DNA of 64,000 nucleotides from an uncultured Alteromonadaceae bacterium (GTDB lineage Bacteria > Pseudomonadota > Gammaproteobacteria > Enterobacterales > Alteromonadaceae), in contig CANLWS010000003.1 in assembly GCA_947494925.1 (NCBI GenBank), positions 248,001 to 312,000 on the forward strand, in the 5' to 3' direction. Numbering within the stretch: position 1 is the stretch's first letter; each line of letters opens with the position of its first letter. This document shows positions 36,654-45,565 of this stretch, in pieces. Under the pieces are notes generated by a model. The model worked only from the letters and a program-made list of their open reading frames with translations. It was not told the origin of the DNA and did no database searches. The position numbers and the translations under genes are program-made.

Positions 36654-37535
36654 ATGTTAGAACGCAATCATCTGGCTATTTTACAGGCCGTTTCTCAGTT
36701 CGGAACAGTGACGGAAGCAGCGAAACATTTGTGTTTAACCCAGTCAGCTTTAAGTCACGCAATCAAAAAAATCGAACAACACTATCAGGTTCAGGTTTGG
36801 CAAAAAGAAGGACGGCGGTTGAGATTGACTCAGGCTGGCAAGATGCTTCTGAATACAGCTAACAGGTTGTTACCCCAATTTGATTATGCTGAAAATTTGT
36901 TGCGCCAATTTGCCCAGGGAAACAAAGGTGTAATGCGGATCGGGATGGAGTGTCACCCCTGTTATCAATGGCTACTGAAATCAGTGACCCCCTTTCTCAA
37001 ATTGTGCCCAGATGTTGATGTCGATGTCAGGCAAAAATTTCAATTTGGCGGGTTGGGAGCATTGCTGGGCTATGACATAGATTTACTTATCACACCTGAC
37101 CCATTGTTTCACCATGGGGTAAACTATGAAGCCGTGTTTGATTATGAGCATGTATTGGTAGTTTCTGGGCAGTCTCCTCTGGCGGAGCTAGAGGTGGTGC
37201 GTCCGCATCAACTCAATCAAGAGACCTTGATCACCTATCCGGTAGAGCCCAGTCGATTGGATATATTCAGCCATTTTCTGACGCCGGCAGGTGCCAGCGT
37301 GAAGCAACATAAGATTATCGAAACCACTGAAATCATGCTGCAAATGGTGGCAAGTAATCGTGGCGTAGCCGCATTGCCGCGATGGTTGGTGGAAGAGAAT
37401 CAGCAACATCTCGATATTGTGCCCCTTTCTCTAAATGAATCGGGAATTCATAAATCTATTCATTTAGGTATTCGTGCCAATGAGACAGCACCGGGCTATT
37501 TGAAGACTTTTATGCAATTGGCCAAAGGTGAATAA
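36654..37535 (+). CDS. metR: LysR-family regulator of methionine biosynthesis
   Basis: A 293-residue MetR. The HTH is TVTEAAKHLCLTQSALSHAIKKIE; the effector domain contains RIGMECHPCYQWLLK and the end ALPRWLVEE, both close to Escherichia coli MetR. The family N-terminus aligns with MLERNHLAILQAV, so the ATG at 36654 is preferred over the one at 36645, which lies inside the MetR box. It is divergent from metE, its classical target, and homocysteine is the known coactivator. Confidence 0.9.
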   Translation: MLERNHLAILQAVSQFGTVTEAAKHLCLTQSALSHAIKKIEQHYQVQVWQKEGRRLRLTQAGKMLLNTANRLLPQFDYAENLLRQFAQGNKGVMRIGMECHPCYQWLLKSVTPFLKLCPDVDVDVRQKFQFGGLGALLGYDIDLLITPDPLFHHGVNYEAVFDYEHVLVVSGQSPLAELEVVRPHQLNQETLITYPVEPSRLDIFSHFLTPAGASVKQHKIIETTEIMLQMVASNRGVAALPRWLVEENQQHLDIVPLSLNESGIHKSIHLGIRANETAPGYLKTFMQLAKGE

Positions 37536-37636
37536 TATCCTTCTGGACACGGCTTGTGGCTTGGCACTAGATTGCCTGTAAGGAAAGTTAACAGCTATAG
37601 TCATTGTGGATATTCAATCATGTTAAGGGATAGGTG

Positions 37637-38239
37637 ATGAGCGACGAGTCGAAAAAAGCAGAAGACGGCAATCCGCCAGCACAAAATTTATTGGAACTAT
37701 TGCCCTTTGCCGGACCAATTTTTTCCGGCTCATCGCTGGCTTATACGGTGACAAAAGACGTGTCCAGAGTCCTTGGTGCAAATCCGGGAAAACCACTTAT
37801 TTTACAGATCCTGGAATCCACTTTTATCACTGAACGGCAGCAACACAGATTGCTCTTGAAACTGGTTTCCGGTTCATTGCATGGCATTGTTATCGAAGCA
37901 CTGGAGTTCGATTTTGGCTGGGGGCCTATTCAGGCAGTAAAGATTGACTCAATCGAGTTTCAGCACTACAACAAAGGGTTACAGCGGGAGAGTTACACTC
38001 AGAAAAATTTGTCAGTTCTTGATCTGGATACACTGGAAGACAAGAGTTTGCCCAGCGATTTTCCTGTCTCGATTCCATCTGGATCTTTCTTCACCTTCTA
38101 TGCTTATCTGAACGAAATTGAGCGCAAAAACCTGGCCAAAGAATCCGGTGGAGAAATCGTGGTTAATTATGCGCAGCTGAATAATGCTAAATCGTCAGAA
38201 ACGTTGAAATCTCAGGTTCGCTTGGTGTGGCAGGGTTAG
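37637..38239 (+). CDS. Hypothetical protein
   Basis: A 200-residue soluble protein that I do not recognise. The start is the ATG at 37637, where AAGGG lies seven bases upstream; a GTG directly before it is less likely. It begins with a polar segment, then LELLPFAGPIFSGSSLAY, followed by beta-rich sequence (HRLLLKLVSGSLHGIVIEALEFDFGWGP, SGSFFTFYAYLN) and ends with a strand (LKSQVRLVWQG). No signal peptide or TM segment is convincing. Its neighbours (metR and a phytanoyl-CoA dioxygenase-like gene) give no clue. Confidence 0.7.
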   Translation: MSDESKKAEDGNPPAQNLLELLPFAGPIFSGSSLAYTVTKDVSRVLGANPGKPLILQILESTFITERQQHRLLLKLVSGSLHGIVIEALEFDFGWGPIQAVKIDSIEFQHYNKGLQRESYTQKNLSVLDLDTLEDKSLPSDFPVSIPSGSFFTFYAYLNEIERKNLAKESGGEIVVNYAQLNNAKSSETLKSQVRLVWQG

Positions 38240-38254
38240 CACTCACTTAATCAC

Positions 38255-39031
38255 TTATGAATTATCAGCCTTTAACGCGTTAAATGTTCTTTTGTAAATT
38301 TCTGAATCTGGCAGAGCTGCCAACATATCTGTATCAGGTAAACACTTTTCGGGGACTGTTTGTAGATAGTCCGAGTCTGGTTCGGCATATAGCAGATCGA
38401 AGGCAAATCGATCTCCACCGTAAATTCCTCTATGTAGCATTTTTGCTGAAAAGATAAGTAAGTCACCACGTTGCAGTTCAATGATTTTCCCATCAGGTAA
38501 ATCATCATGACAATGACGACCATTTTTTTCCTGGCGTACCTCAAGTTCTTCGTTTGTATCCCATCGTTTGTGACTACCAGGAATTAACTCGAGTCCCTTT
38601 TCATCAACCATAGGGATCCTGAAGTGAGGCATGCTCGACCCACCAGCAAGCATATTTTTTTGTTGTTCTTCGGAATTACTGTATTGAATATCTCTATGCC
38701 AGTAGTTTGTTTTGTCAGGATCGTAAGGGTCAAAGAATAGCTGGGTGTTCATAAAGGCCGGCTGGGGAATAACCTGTTCGACAACTTGGATAAGGTCTGG
38801 CAGAGCAATAAATTCAAAGAGTGACCTGCGGTCATCAGCATTGAGATAGGTGTCCGATGTTAGATAAGCGCTATTGATCGCCCGTTTTTGATAAAAGTCG
38901 CGGTTTTTTTCCATCCATAATTGGTGAAAGCGCTCCAAAACAGGATGCACGCTATCCAGTTGGGAAGCTGAAAGCACTTGCTTAACAACCAAGTAACCGT
39001 CTTGCTCATATTTATCGAGATTAATATTCAT
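38255..39031 (-). CDS. Phytanoyl-CoA dioxygenase (PhyH)-family protein
   Basis: A 258-residue Fe(II)/2-oxoglutarate dioxygenase of the PhyH family. The start at the ATG at 39031 (AGTAGG upstream) gives the usual N-terminus NLDKYEQDGYLVVKQVLSASQLD. The iron ligands are visible as HRD in NYWHRDIQYSN (HxD motif with one residue between) and the distal His in MLHRGIYGGDRFAFDLLY; the following Arg probably binds 2-oxoglutarate. The substrate cannot be given: PhyH members hydroxylate lipids, ectoine, antibiotics and others. No ectoine genes are present here. Confidence 0.88.
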   Translation of the reverse strand: MNINLDKYEQDGYLVVKQVLSASQLDSVHPVLERFHQLWMEKNRDFYQKRAINSAYLTSDTYLNADDRRSLFEFIALPDLIQVVEQVIPQPAFMNTQLFFDPYDPDKTNYWHRDIQYSNSEEQQKNMLAGGSSMPHFRIPMVDEKGLELIPGSHKRWDTNEELEVRQEKNGRHCHDDLPDGKIIELQRGDLLIFSAKMLHRGIYGGDRFAFDLLYAEPDSDYLQTVPEKCLPDTDMLAALPDSEIYKRTFNALKADNS

Positions 39032-39335
39032 CCTACTTCTCTGACAATTGATTGATTTAACACCGGTGCATATTGATTCAGCACAATGTACCCTGCTCAA
39101 TCCAGAATTTCTAACCCCCACATGCAGACATTTGACATCAAACTGTCATGAGTCTTCGGCTAACATTACAATTCCGTAACATTTTATAACGATTGAGTAT
39201 GCTAAATTTAGACGAAAATAGGATAGTCTAGCTCTAGCGAGGCTTATTTGTTTGAAAAATCATGATTGATTCAAGGACAAATTAGAATAGAAGTGTTTCC
39301 TCAGCATTGCTTTGGGATAAGTAAAAGGTAACTAG
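39032..39335. other. Intergenic stretch between the PhyH and DUF3718 genes
   Basis: About 300 bases of divergent promoter region without a credible gene. It holds a Pho-box-like motif (listed separately) and an A/T-rich leader before the DUF3718 gene. Confidence 0.6.
39132..39149 (+). promoter_or_regulatory. Pho-box-like site
   Basis: TTGACAT-CAAA-CTGTCAT matches the PhoB box pattern (two 7-mers, 4-base spacer; 5/7 and 7/7). TAACAT, a possible -10, follows 11 bases after it, as in PhoB-activated promoters. It reads toward the DUF3718 gene 190 bases away. Confidence 0.35.
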
Positions 39336-39701
39336 ATGAATACAGGTTCAATCCTGAAAGTTTGCACACTTGTGTTGTTATTTCAATCGTCATCGGCGTT
39401 TGCTGACAAGATAATGACGGAAGATACCAAGGAAAGGTTGGTGAGCGTTTGTAAAGCCTTGAAAAGCGATAGTCAGGTTAAATTAAACCGAGCGCTGAAA
39501 CGAACCCGCATCAGTCACCATGATGTGGCCAATGGGCTAGTTTGCAATGGCATGAATTCGTTAGCCTATGCCTTGCAAAACAAAGCGTTTCACAATGTGA
39601 GTTACCTGGCTGACAAAGCTGAAGTGCCTGACCCTCTGCAATACGCAGCAAAAAAAGAAAAATCAGAAGACGAGGCTGAAGAGAAAGCCAAACCTAACTG
39701 A
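39336..39701 (+). CDS. DUF3718-family exported protein
   Basis: A 121-residue exported protein. The signal peptide is LKVCTLVLLFQSSSAFAD. The mature part has two cysteines (SVCKALKSD and GLVCNGMNS) that probably form a disulfide, which is characteristic of the DUF3718 family of Alteromonadales/Shewanella. A Lys/Glu-rich tail (AAKKEKSEDEAEEKAKPN) ends the protein. AAGGTAAC precedes the ATG. Function unknown. Confidence 0.83.
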   Translation: MNTGSILKVCTLVLLFQSSSAFADKIMTEDTKERLVSVCKALKSDSQVKLNRALKRTRISHHDVANGLVCNGMNSLAYALQNKAFHNVSYLADKAEVPDPLQYAAKKEKSEDEAEEKAKPN

Positions 39702-39986
39702 CAACATTGTGAATCAAAAGGCTGAGTAAGGTTATTTGATATAGTTTTGCAAGCAGACGGACAGCAGCAACCCTATTGAACGCATTTCGGATGACGACAA
39801 AAGTTACCTCTGTTTGTTGCAAATCAAGCACTTACCATTTTCCTTTGAAACATGCCGTTTTTTCGCTACAAATATGCGGCAAACCTCGCTAGAATCAGTT
39901 CCATAAGAGGTATTCTTCATCTGCATTTCAGCTCCTGAAAACCGCAATAGAATCCAATCGGAAGAAATAATAATAATAGGAAGTCT

Positions 39987-42900
39987 ATGCCTGGTTTACA
40001 CCGCATTATTCTGATCGATACACATTTACCCGGCGTGGTAGAACTCAAGTTAAATGGGCACACCAATATTTGTGGAACCAATGCTTCGGGTAAAACTACT
40101 CTGCAACGACTTATCCCGGTGTTTTACGGTGAATATCCCAGCCGCGTGGTGCCATCCACCCGCGACAGCTTCGAGAAGTGGTATTTGCCACGGGAATCCA
40201 GTTTTATTATCTACGAATACGAACGGAACGAAGAGGATTTGTGTCAGGTGGTACTGGCCTCAAATGGATCTGGTGTCAATTATCGGTTTATCGGCAAACC
40301 TTTCGATTTACAGGATTACCTCTACAAGAACAAATCTGGCGAACATGCCAGCGTGACTATGAACGAATTATCGCGGAGTCTGAAGCGAGCCAATATTCTT
40401 GTTACCAATTTATTGAATACTAAAGAATTTCGCGCGGTATTGCAGAATGATCGTGGCGTCCTGAATAATTGTGCAAACAGTCGGGAATTGTTGGGATATG
40501 CGCGAATTTTCAGCCTGTGCTCACAAGCTGATCATCTACGTCATATTGAAAAATTAGCTAAAGCGGTGCATTCCAAAGAAGGCAAGATGGAAACCATCAA
40601 AGCCATGATTGCCGCTATTTTGGAAGAAGACGGCGTGCAGCCGCCAAGTTCAAATTTAAGTGGCAATCGAGTGGAAGACTGGATAAGTGAATGCCATCTG
40701 ATTAAGGAATTTGACCAGATCAGGCCCGAGTTTGCCAAACTGGAACAAGCCGATCATCAGTTGACACAAAGCGAAGTCAGGCTTGCCCAACTCAAGCAGC
40801 AATTCAGTTTTGACCTGAATAAGTTGTCAGCCAGCATTATTGAGCTACAGGGTCAGCACGAAGACACAGTGTTGGAAATCAAAAAGCAGGAGTCTGAATG
40901 GACTAGCTTGCGGGACGAGTTAAATCAAACGTTGTCAGCCGCCAAAGCCGATGCAGATAAATTTGAGGCGGATCTGGAGCAGGTTGAAGGGGAGTTTGAC
41001 GACTGGCAGGCTCAGGATATTGAAACCTTACAGAAAAACCTGCAAAAGCTGCCCCAGTGGCAGAGTGAGCTGGATATTGTCTCTACCCGCTATAACCTGC
41101 TGACCGAAAAACATCAGGACATTGAGTCTGCGTATAACAAGCGTTTGGCGGAACTAAGTGAAAAACTGACAGAGGAACTGGAAGCCTATAACGATCAGAA
41201 ACAAAGCCTACAAGACGATTTGTCAGACAAAAAAGCACAAGAACAAAGTAGTTTGCAGACAATCAAAAATGATTATCAACAACAAACCACTCAGGTTGAC
41301 AATGAATACCGTCAGCAACTAAATGTGTTAAAAGTGCAACATGCCGAGTTGGCCGCTGCAATGAAAAATGCCGGGTTTACTGAGTTTGAGCAAAGCCAGC
41401 TCGATCTGCTGGATGCCAGTATCAAAGAAGCCAGTGGTGTTGAAGACGCCTTGCGAGACAAGCTGAGAAGGGCTCAACAACAGTTCCAGGCCAGTCAGCA
41501 AAGCAGAGATAAAGCGGCTCGCGAACTTGAACAGGCTCGCAGGGAACATCAGCTCAAATTGGCTAACGTTGAGAAAGTAGAAAGCATGCTGTACCCGGGA
41601 GAAGGCAGTTTGCTGGAGTTTCTCCGCAAAGAGCAGGTGGGTTGGGAGGAAGACTTAGGCAAAGTTATCCACCCAGCGCTATTGAGCCGCAAAGATCTTC
41701 ATCCAAAATCAACAAAAGGCAAAGAAGCGCTCTTTGGCCTCACATTGGACTTAAGCACAGTTGACATCCCTGACTACGCTCAGTCTGAACAAACGCTGCA
41801 AGCGCAACTTTCTGATGCTCAGCAAGCCGTTGCTGACGCACTTGAGGTTCAGAATCAGGCAGAGCTGGAACTGGCCAAAGCCAGTGAAGAAGTGCGCAAC
41901 ATGGAATTGGCTCAGGCCAAGTGTGAGAGCGAATGTCGCACGGCTGAGGCAAACCGTAAGCGCGCGCAACAAGATAAAGATCAGGTCCAGAGTGAATATG
42001 CTCAGGCTCTGAGTGAACGTAAACAGCAAAACAAAAAGCAGCTGGCCAAAAATGACACTGAACAAAGCAAGTGTCAGTCGCAACATAGCGAAGCTTTACA
42101 GGAAGTGCGCGATCAACAGCGTGAAGCAGAAACTGAGCATCAATTTCATTGGCAACAATTATTGGGCGATATCCAGGAGCAGGTAGCGCTGGTTGAGCAA
42201 CATATCCAGAAAGGCAAGCAAACTGCAGCATTAGATAAAAAACAGACAGAGCAATGGTTGGCCAATGAATTGGAAAACCGTGGAGTTGATGTAGATGAAA
42301 TCGGTGGTTTGCAGAAACAAATCAAACAGCTGAAAACAGACATTCAATACACAGAAACTAACCGTCACAAAGTTAAAGACTATGAGCGTTGGTATGCCAC
42401 TGTCTTCACTGGTCACAAAGTTACCTGGCAGCAAGGGCTGTCAAAAGCGAAAAAAGCAGCCAGCAAGGCCGAGCGGGAATTGAATAAAAAAGATGCCCAG
42501 TTTAAACAGCAACGACAAGCACTAAAAGAGCAGCAAACTCAAGCTGAGCAGGGGTTGCGAAGCGCCAAAGAACAAGAATTGGAAGTGCAGAGTATCAACC
42601 GTGGGCTGGCTAAATTTGCGCTTCCTGCGATTGACATTAGCGCCGAAAAGGGTGCTGATGCAGTGAATATTGCACAACGAATTTCAGAAGGGCAATCCTT
42701 GTTGCAGGAAAGAGAAAAACTGCTTGGGGATATCAAAGCCTACGTTGAACATTTCGACCAACTGATTGCTGCACAAGCTGGCACGGGTTTGTCAGATACC
42801 TGGGAGCGTTCAAGGGAAGAGTGTGCTGTTATCAACGCTCAAGGGATCCGCAATGTGGATCATCGACGCCTGGTCAGTCATCTTGCGCAGCTTCTGAACG

Positions 42901-43679
42901 TCATCGTACCGCAGAAACTGCATGGTCTGCGTGAACAGGGCCGCATTTTTGGCGCTGACTTAACCCAGTACTACAACGTTCTGGAGGATATCGACAAGCG
43001 AATAGCCAGCCAGAGTTTGCGGATCAGTAAGGAAGTAGACGAAGAGTTATTCCTGGATGGTGTGTCAGATTCGGCAGTGAAAATACGCTCTAAAATCAGT
43101 GAACTGGAATTCTGGCCGGAGCTGGCACAATTCAATAAGCTTTATCAGACTTGGATGGACAGCGGGGCAGTGGAATTGCCGGATGATGAGTACGCACAAA
43201 GTATGCGTCGTGTGCTGGATATTCTTGGACGAGCAGCTCTCGCTGGTGGGATCAGCAAATTGCTGGATATCGAATTGCATATTAAAGAAGGCAATTCGAA
43301 TCTGGTCATCCGAACCGACAGACAGCTCAATGAGTCTTCCAGCCATGGTATGGCCTACCTGATTTTGTGTAAATTCCTGCTGGCCTTTACCCGTTTGTTG
43401 CGCGGCAATGCCAATGCCACCATTCACTGGCCAATAGATGAATTGGGGACCTTGCACCAGAGCAATGTGAAAAAGATTTTCGATGCCTGTCAGAACAACA
43501 ATATTTCGGTAGTTGGGGCATTCCCGAATCCTGAATCCGAGGTGTTAACCTTGTTTGATAATCGTTACCTGATCGACAAAAATACCCGCAAACTTCAGGT
43601 GGTTCAACCTAAAGTCAGCGCTATTACTGAAAGGCTTAAGAAGCGTGAGCAACAGGCGTCAGAGGAGGTCAGCATATGA
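39987..43679 (+). CDS. SMC-like ATPase of a MukBEF/Mks-type condensin (DUF3584 family)
   Basis: A 1230-residue SMC-type ATPase. The Walker A motif is GTNASGKTTLQRL at about residues 30-42; the following segment with FYGEYPSRVVPSTRDSFEKWYLPR is characteristic of DUF3584. Long coiled coils occupy about residues 235-560 and 600-960, with a less coiled hinge-like part around 530-600. The C-terminal head has a signature-like SSSHGMAYLILCKFLLAF and Walker B IHWPIDELGTL. It should form a DNA-loop-extruding complex with the next two genes. AGGAAG precedes the ATG; its stop overlaps the next start by four bases (ATGA). A possible -10 (TAGAAT) lies near 39890. Confidence 0.9.
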   Translation: MPGLHRIILIDTHLPGVVELKLNGHTNICGTNASGKTTLQRLIPVFYGEYPSRVVPSTRDSFEKWYLPRESSFIIYEYERNEEDLCQVVLASNGSGVNYRFIGKPFDLQDYLYKNKSGEHASVTMNELSRSLKRANILVTNLLNTKEFRAVLQNDRGVLNNCANSRELLGYARIFSLCSQADHLRHIEKLAKAVHSKEGKMETIKAMIAAILEEDGVQPPSSNLSGNRVEDWISECHLIKEFDQIRPEFAKLEQADHQLTQSEVRLAQLKQQFSFDLNKLSASIIELQGQHEDTVLEIKKQESEWTSLRDELNQTLSAAKADADKFEADLEQVEGEFDDWQAQDIETLQKNLQKLPQWQSELDIVSTRYNLLTEKHQDIESAYNKRLAELSEKLTEELEAYNDQKQSLQDDLSDKKAQEQSSLQTIKNDYQQQTTQVDNEYRQQLNVLKVQHAELAAAMKNAGFTEFEQSQLDLLDASIKEASGVEDALRDKLRRAQQQFQASQQSRDKAARELEQARREHQLKLANVEKVESMLYPGEGSLLEFLRKEQVGWEEDLGKVIHPALLSRKDLHPKSTKGKEALFGLTLDLSTVDIPDYAQSEQTLQAQLSDAQQAVADALEVQNQAELELAKASEEVRNMELAQAKCESECRTAEANRKRAQQDKDQVQSEYAQALSERKQQNKKQLAKNDTEQSKCQSQHSEALQEVRDQQREAETEHQFHWQQLLGDIQEQVALVEQHIQKGKQTAALDKKQTEQWLANELENRGVDVDEIGGLQKQIKQLKTDIQYTETNRHKVKDYERWYATVFTGHKVTWQQGLSKAKKAASKAERELNKKDAQFKQQRQALKEQQTQAEQGLRSAKEQELEVQSINRGLAKFALPAIDISAEKGADAVNIAQRISEGQSLLQEREKLLGDIKAYVEHFDQLIAAQAGTGLSDTWERSREECAVINAQGIRNVDHRRLVSHLAQLLNVIVPQKLHGLREQGRIFGADLTQYYNVLEDIDKRIASQSLRISKEVDEELFLDGVSDSAVKIRSKISELEFWPELAQFNKLYQTWMDSGAVELPDDEYAQSMRRVLDILGRAALAGGISKLLDIELHIKEGNSNLVIRTDRQLNESSSHGMAYLILCKFLLAFTRLLRGNANATIHWPIDELGTLHQSNVKKIFDACQNNNISVVGAFPNPESEVLTLFDNRYLIDKNTRKLQVVQPKVSAITERLKKREQQASEEVSI

Positions 43680-44311
43680 TCACTGAACAAGGTCGAATTC
43701 TGGAACTGCTATTATCAGGACGCTTTATTTGTCAGGTGAGTGATGAAGATGCCTGGCGTTTTCTGAAGACTTCTGGCAACACAGACAAAATAGAAACGCA
43801 ATTGAACGTGTTGAACCGCACCCTGGCCAGTGCTGCGGAAGGAGAAGTATTCTACGCGGCCTATCAGACACTGGCAGAGCCAGAACGAAAAGTGCTGGGT
43901 AGCCAGTTTCAGGAGATTTCTACTAATCTGCTTCCGCTGGTTGAGTGGTTGTTGTTGGTTCAGCAGGCGGGCGGGTCAGATGTGCCGGTGACACAGGGCA
44001 GTGCGCTTCGACTGAATGAGTTGCAATCCAGTATTGAAGATACGCCAGCCTTTGCCGAGCAATTAGAGAAAATATCCCGTTATCGCTTGTTTGGTTCCAC
44101 GAGTACCCATCTGGAGGGGCAACTTAAACAGGTATTTAAGCGCCTCACCGACCTGGGTTATTTGCTTAAACCGAATCAGGACAAACAGATTTATCTGGGC
44201 ACCGGAAAAATTGAATATCTGTACGAAGTGATCCGTTTTATTGATGAGACCGAAGCGCTGTCATTGGCTGAGCAGGCAGAACAATCTGTGCAGCAGGGCA
44301 ATCTGCTATGA
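43676..44311 (+). CDS. MksE/MukE-like condensin subunit (KITE protein)
   Basis: A 211-residue protein, in size and position the MukE/MksE equivalent, the tandem winged-helix partner that bridges kleisin and DNA. It begins ITEQGRILELLLSGRFICQVSDEDAWRFL, a helix-rich N-domain; the second domain (FGSTSTHLEGQLKQVFKRLTDLGYLLKPNQDKQIYLGT) reads as a winged helix. Its ATG overlaps the stop codon of the SMC gene. The assignment rests on context and fold-like pattern, since KITE proteins share little sequence. Confidence 0.8.
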   Translation: MITEQGRILELLLSGRFICQVSDEDAWRFLKTSGNTDKIETQLNVLNRTLASAAEGEVFYAAYQTLAEPERKVLGSQFQEISTNLLPLVEWLLLVQQAGGSDVPVTQGSALRLNELQSSIEDTPAFAEQLEKISRYRLFGSTSTHLEGQLKQVFKRLTDLGYLLKPNQDKQIYLGTGKIEYLYEVIRFIDETEALSLAEQAEQSVQQGNLL

Positions 44312-44339
44312 ATTGCCTGTTAAATGCCGGGGTAAATCT

Positions 44340-45560
44340 ATGAATCAGAACCTTCATCAGGCCGGGGTTAAATTACTCAATGCCTTGAGTCGCCATTCTG
44401 AATTGATTATGCAGGTGTACTTGTCTGGCACGCTTCAAGAAAGCAAATACAGCCCAAAGGTGATTGAGAGTCTAGTCAAACAGGGCATTTTGTGGCGTCC
44501 GGAAGCAGAGGCTGAATTGCGTCTGAAAAACGCAGTCAGGAACCTGCTGGAAAGCAGCTTGCAGGATGAACGTAACCGGCAGGTCGATGCCAATATCGGG
44601 TCTGCACTGGCAAGTCTGAAAACGTTGGCTCAGCATTATAAAGAGGCCTTGGAACATGGCCGCTTTGCCGAATCTGAAGCGCACCTTTCAGATCTCACTG
44701 AGCATGTATATGGTTTAACTGAATCTCTGGCCAACAATGTACGGGTGTTATTCAGTCGCATTAACAACGAATTTGGTTATGTGTCCTCTATCGATGCAAA
44801 AATACGCGAGAATGAACTGGCTCAGGGGCAGGTTTCTGACTTGCTTAAGCAACTGGAACTGTTCCGTTTCGATGAACTAAGCACAGTGGCTGGAAGTCAT
44901 CGTGAGTTAAGGCATTTGCTTGTTGTCGCACTTCAGCAATGTTTCTCCCGTGTCACTCAGGAATTGGCTATCGTACAAGCCAGATTGTTGGAGCTGCTTG
45001 GCAGGTTTCGCGAATTCAGGGGTCGAACGCGACTTCTTAAAGGGTTTGTACTGCATATGGAGCAAAAACCAGATTTTGCCCCAGGCAATTATTACAATCT
45101 GACCCAGGTTACCATGTTGTTTAACGTTGCAGACAAGATGATTAAGCCTGCTGCTGTTGACGTCAATAGGGTTGAGCATGAGCAAGAGCTGCAACAGATT
45201 GTTGGCAGCATTAAGTCCTTGCATCGAGCCAACAAGGGCTATCAGCCAGAACGGGCTGCCCAGCAAATTCATGTTGAACAGCAAAGCTCTGTCGAGTTTG
45301 CTGAGGACCTGTTGAAAAATGCCGTAGAAGATTACTTTTGTCGGGTCATCGACAGCGGTAAACGCATTACAGCGCTGGATTACTATCAGGAAAACAAACT
45401 TGAATTCGACCCCGAAGCCTGGATTTACCAAGTCATCGGTGGTTATCAGGGACTCACATCCGAGGAACAGGCTTATTTTGCTATCGAGACCAGCGGTGAA
45501 CCACACCCGATTTACAACGGTAACTTTATCATCCGCGATGTGGAGTTGGGGCTGAGGTAA
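44340..45560 (+). CDS. MksF/MukF-like kleisin subunit
   Basis: A 406-residue protein, close in size to MukF (about 440), and the likely kleisin of the condensin. The frame opens earlier inside the preceding gene, but the ATG at 44340 with GGGG upstream gives MNQNLHQAGVKLLNALSRHSE and a 28-base gap. The N-terminus reads as a winged helix (YSPKVIESLVKQGILWRP); the middle is a helical bundle (SLKTLAQHYKEALEHGRFAESEAHLSDLTEHVYGL); a probable second winged helix lies near the C-terminus. No nuclease gene of Wadjet type follows. Confidence 0.8.
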   Translation: MNQNLHQAGVKLLNALSRHSELIMQVYLSGTLQESKYSPKVIESLVKQGILWRPEAEAELRLKNAVRNLLESSLQDERNRQVDANIGSALASLKTLAQHYKEALEHGRFAESEAHLSDLTEHVYGLTESLANNVRVLFSRINNEFGYVSSIDAKIRENELAQGQVSDLLKQLELFRFDELSTVAGSHRELRHLLVVALQQCFSRVTQELAIVQARLLELLGRFREFRGRTRLLKGFVLHMEQKPDFAPGNYYNLTQVTMLFNVADKMIKPAAVDVNRVEHEQELQQIVGSIKSLHRANKGYQPERAAQQIHVEQQSSVEFAEDLLKNAVEDYFCRVIDSGKRITALDYYQENKLEFDPEAWIYQVIGGYQGLTSEEQAYFAIETSGEPHPIYNGNFIIRDVELGLR

Positions 45561-45565
45561 CTGAG

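Noticed and set aside
41740-42231. Antisense open frame of 163 codons inside the SMC gene
   Set aside because: It lies wholly within the coiled-coil coding region, has no ribosome-binding site and a composition expected from the complement of Gln/Glu/Lys-rich codons.
44907-45506. Antisense open frame of 199 codons over the kleisin gene
   Set aside because: It is a shadow of a convincing coding region with no start signals of its own.
39987-45560. Wadjet-type plasmid-defence system
   Set aside because: The three condensin genes resemble JetCBA, but no JetD-like topoisomerase/nuclease gene is present on either side: a DUF3718 gene lies upstream and an MBL-fold hydrolase downstream on the other strand.
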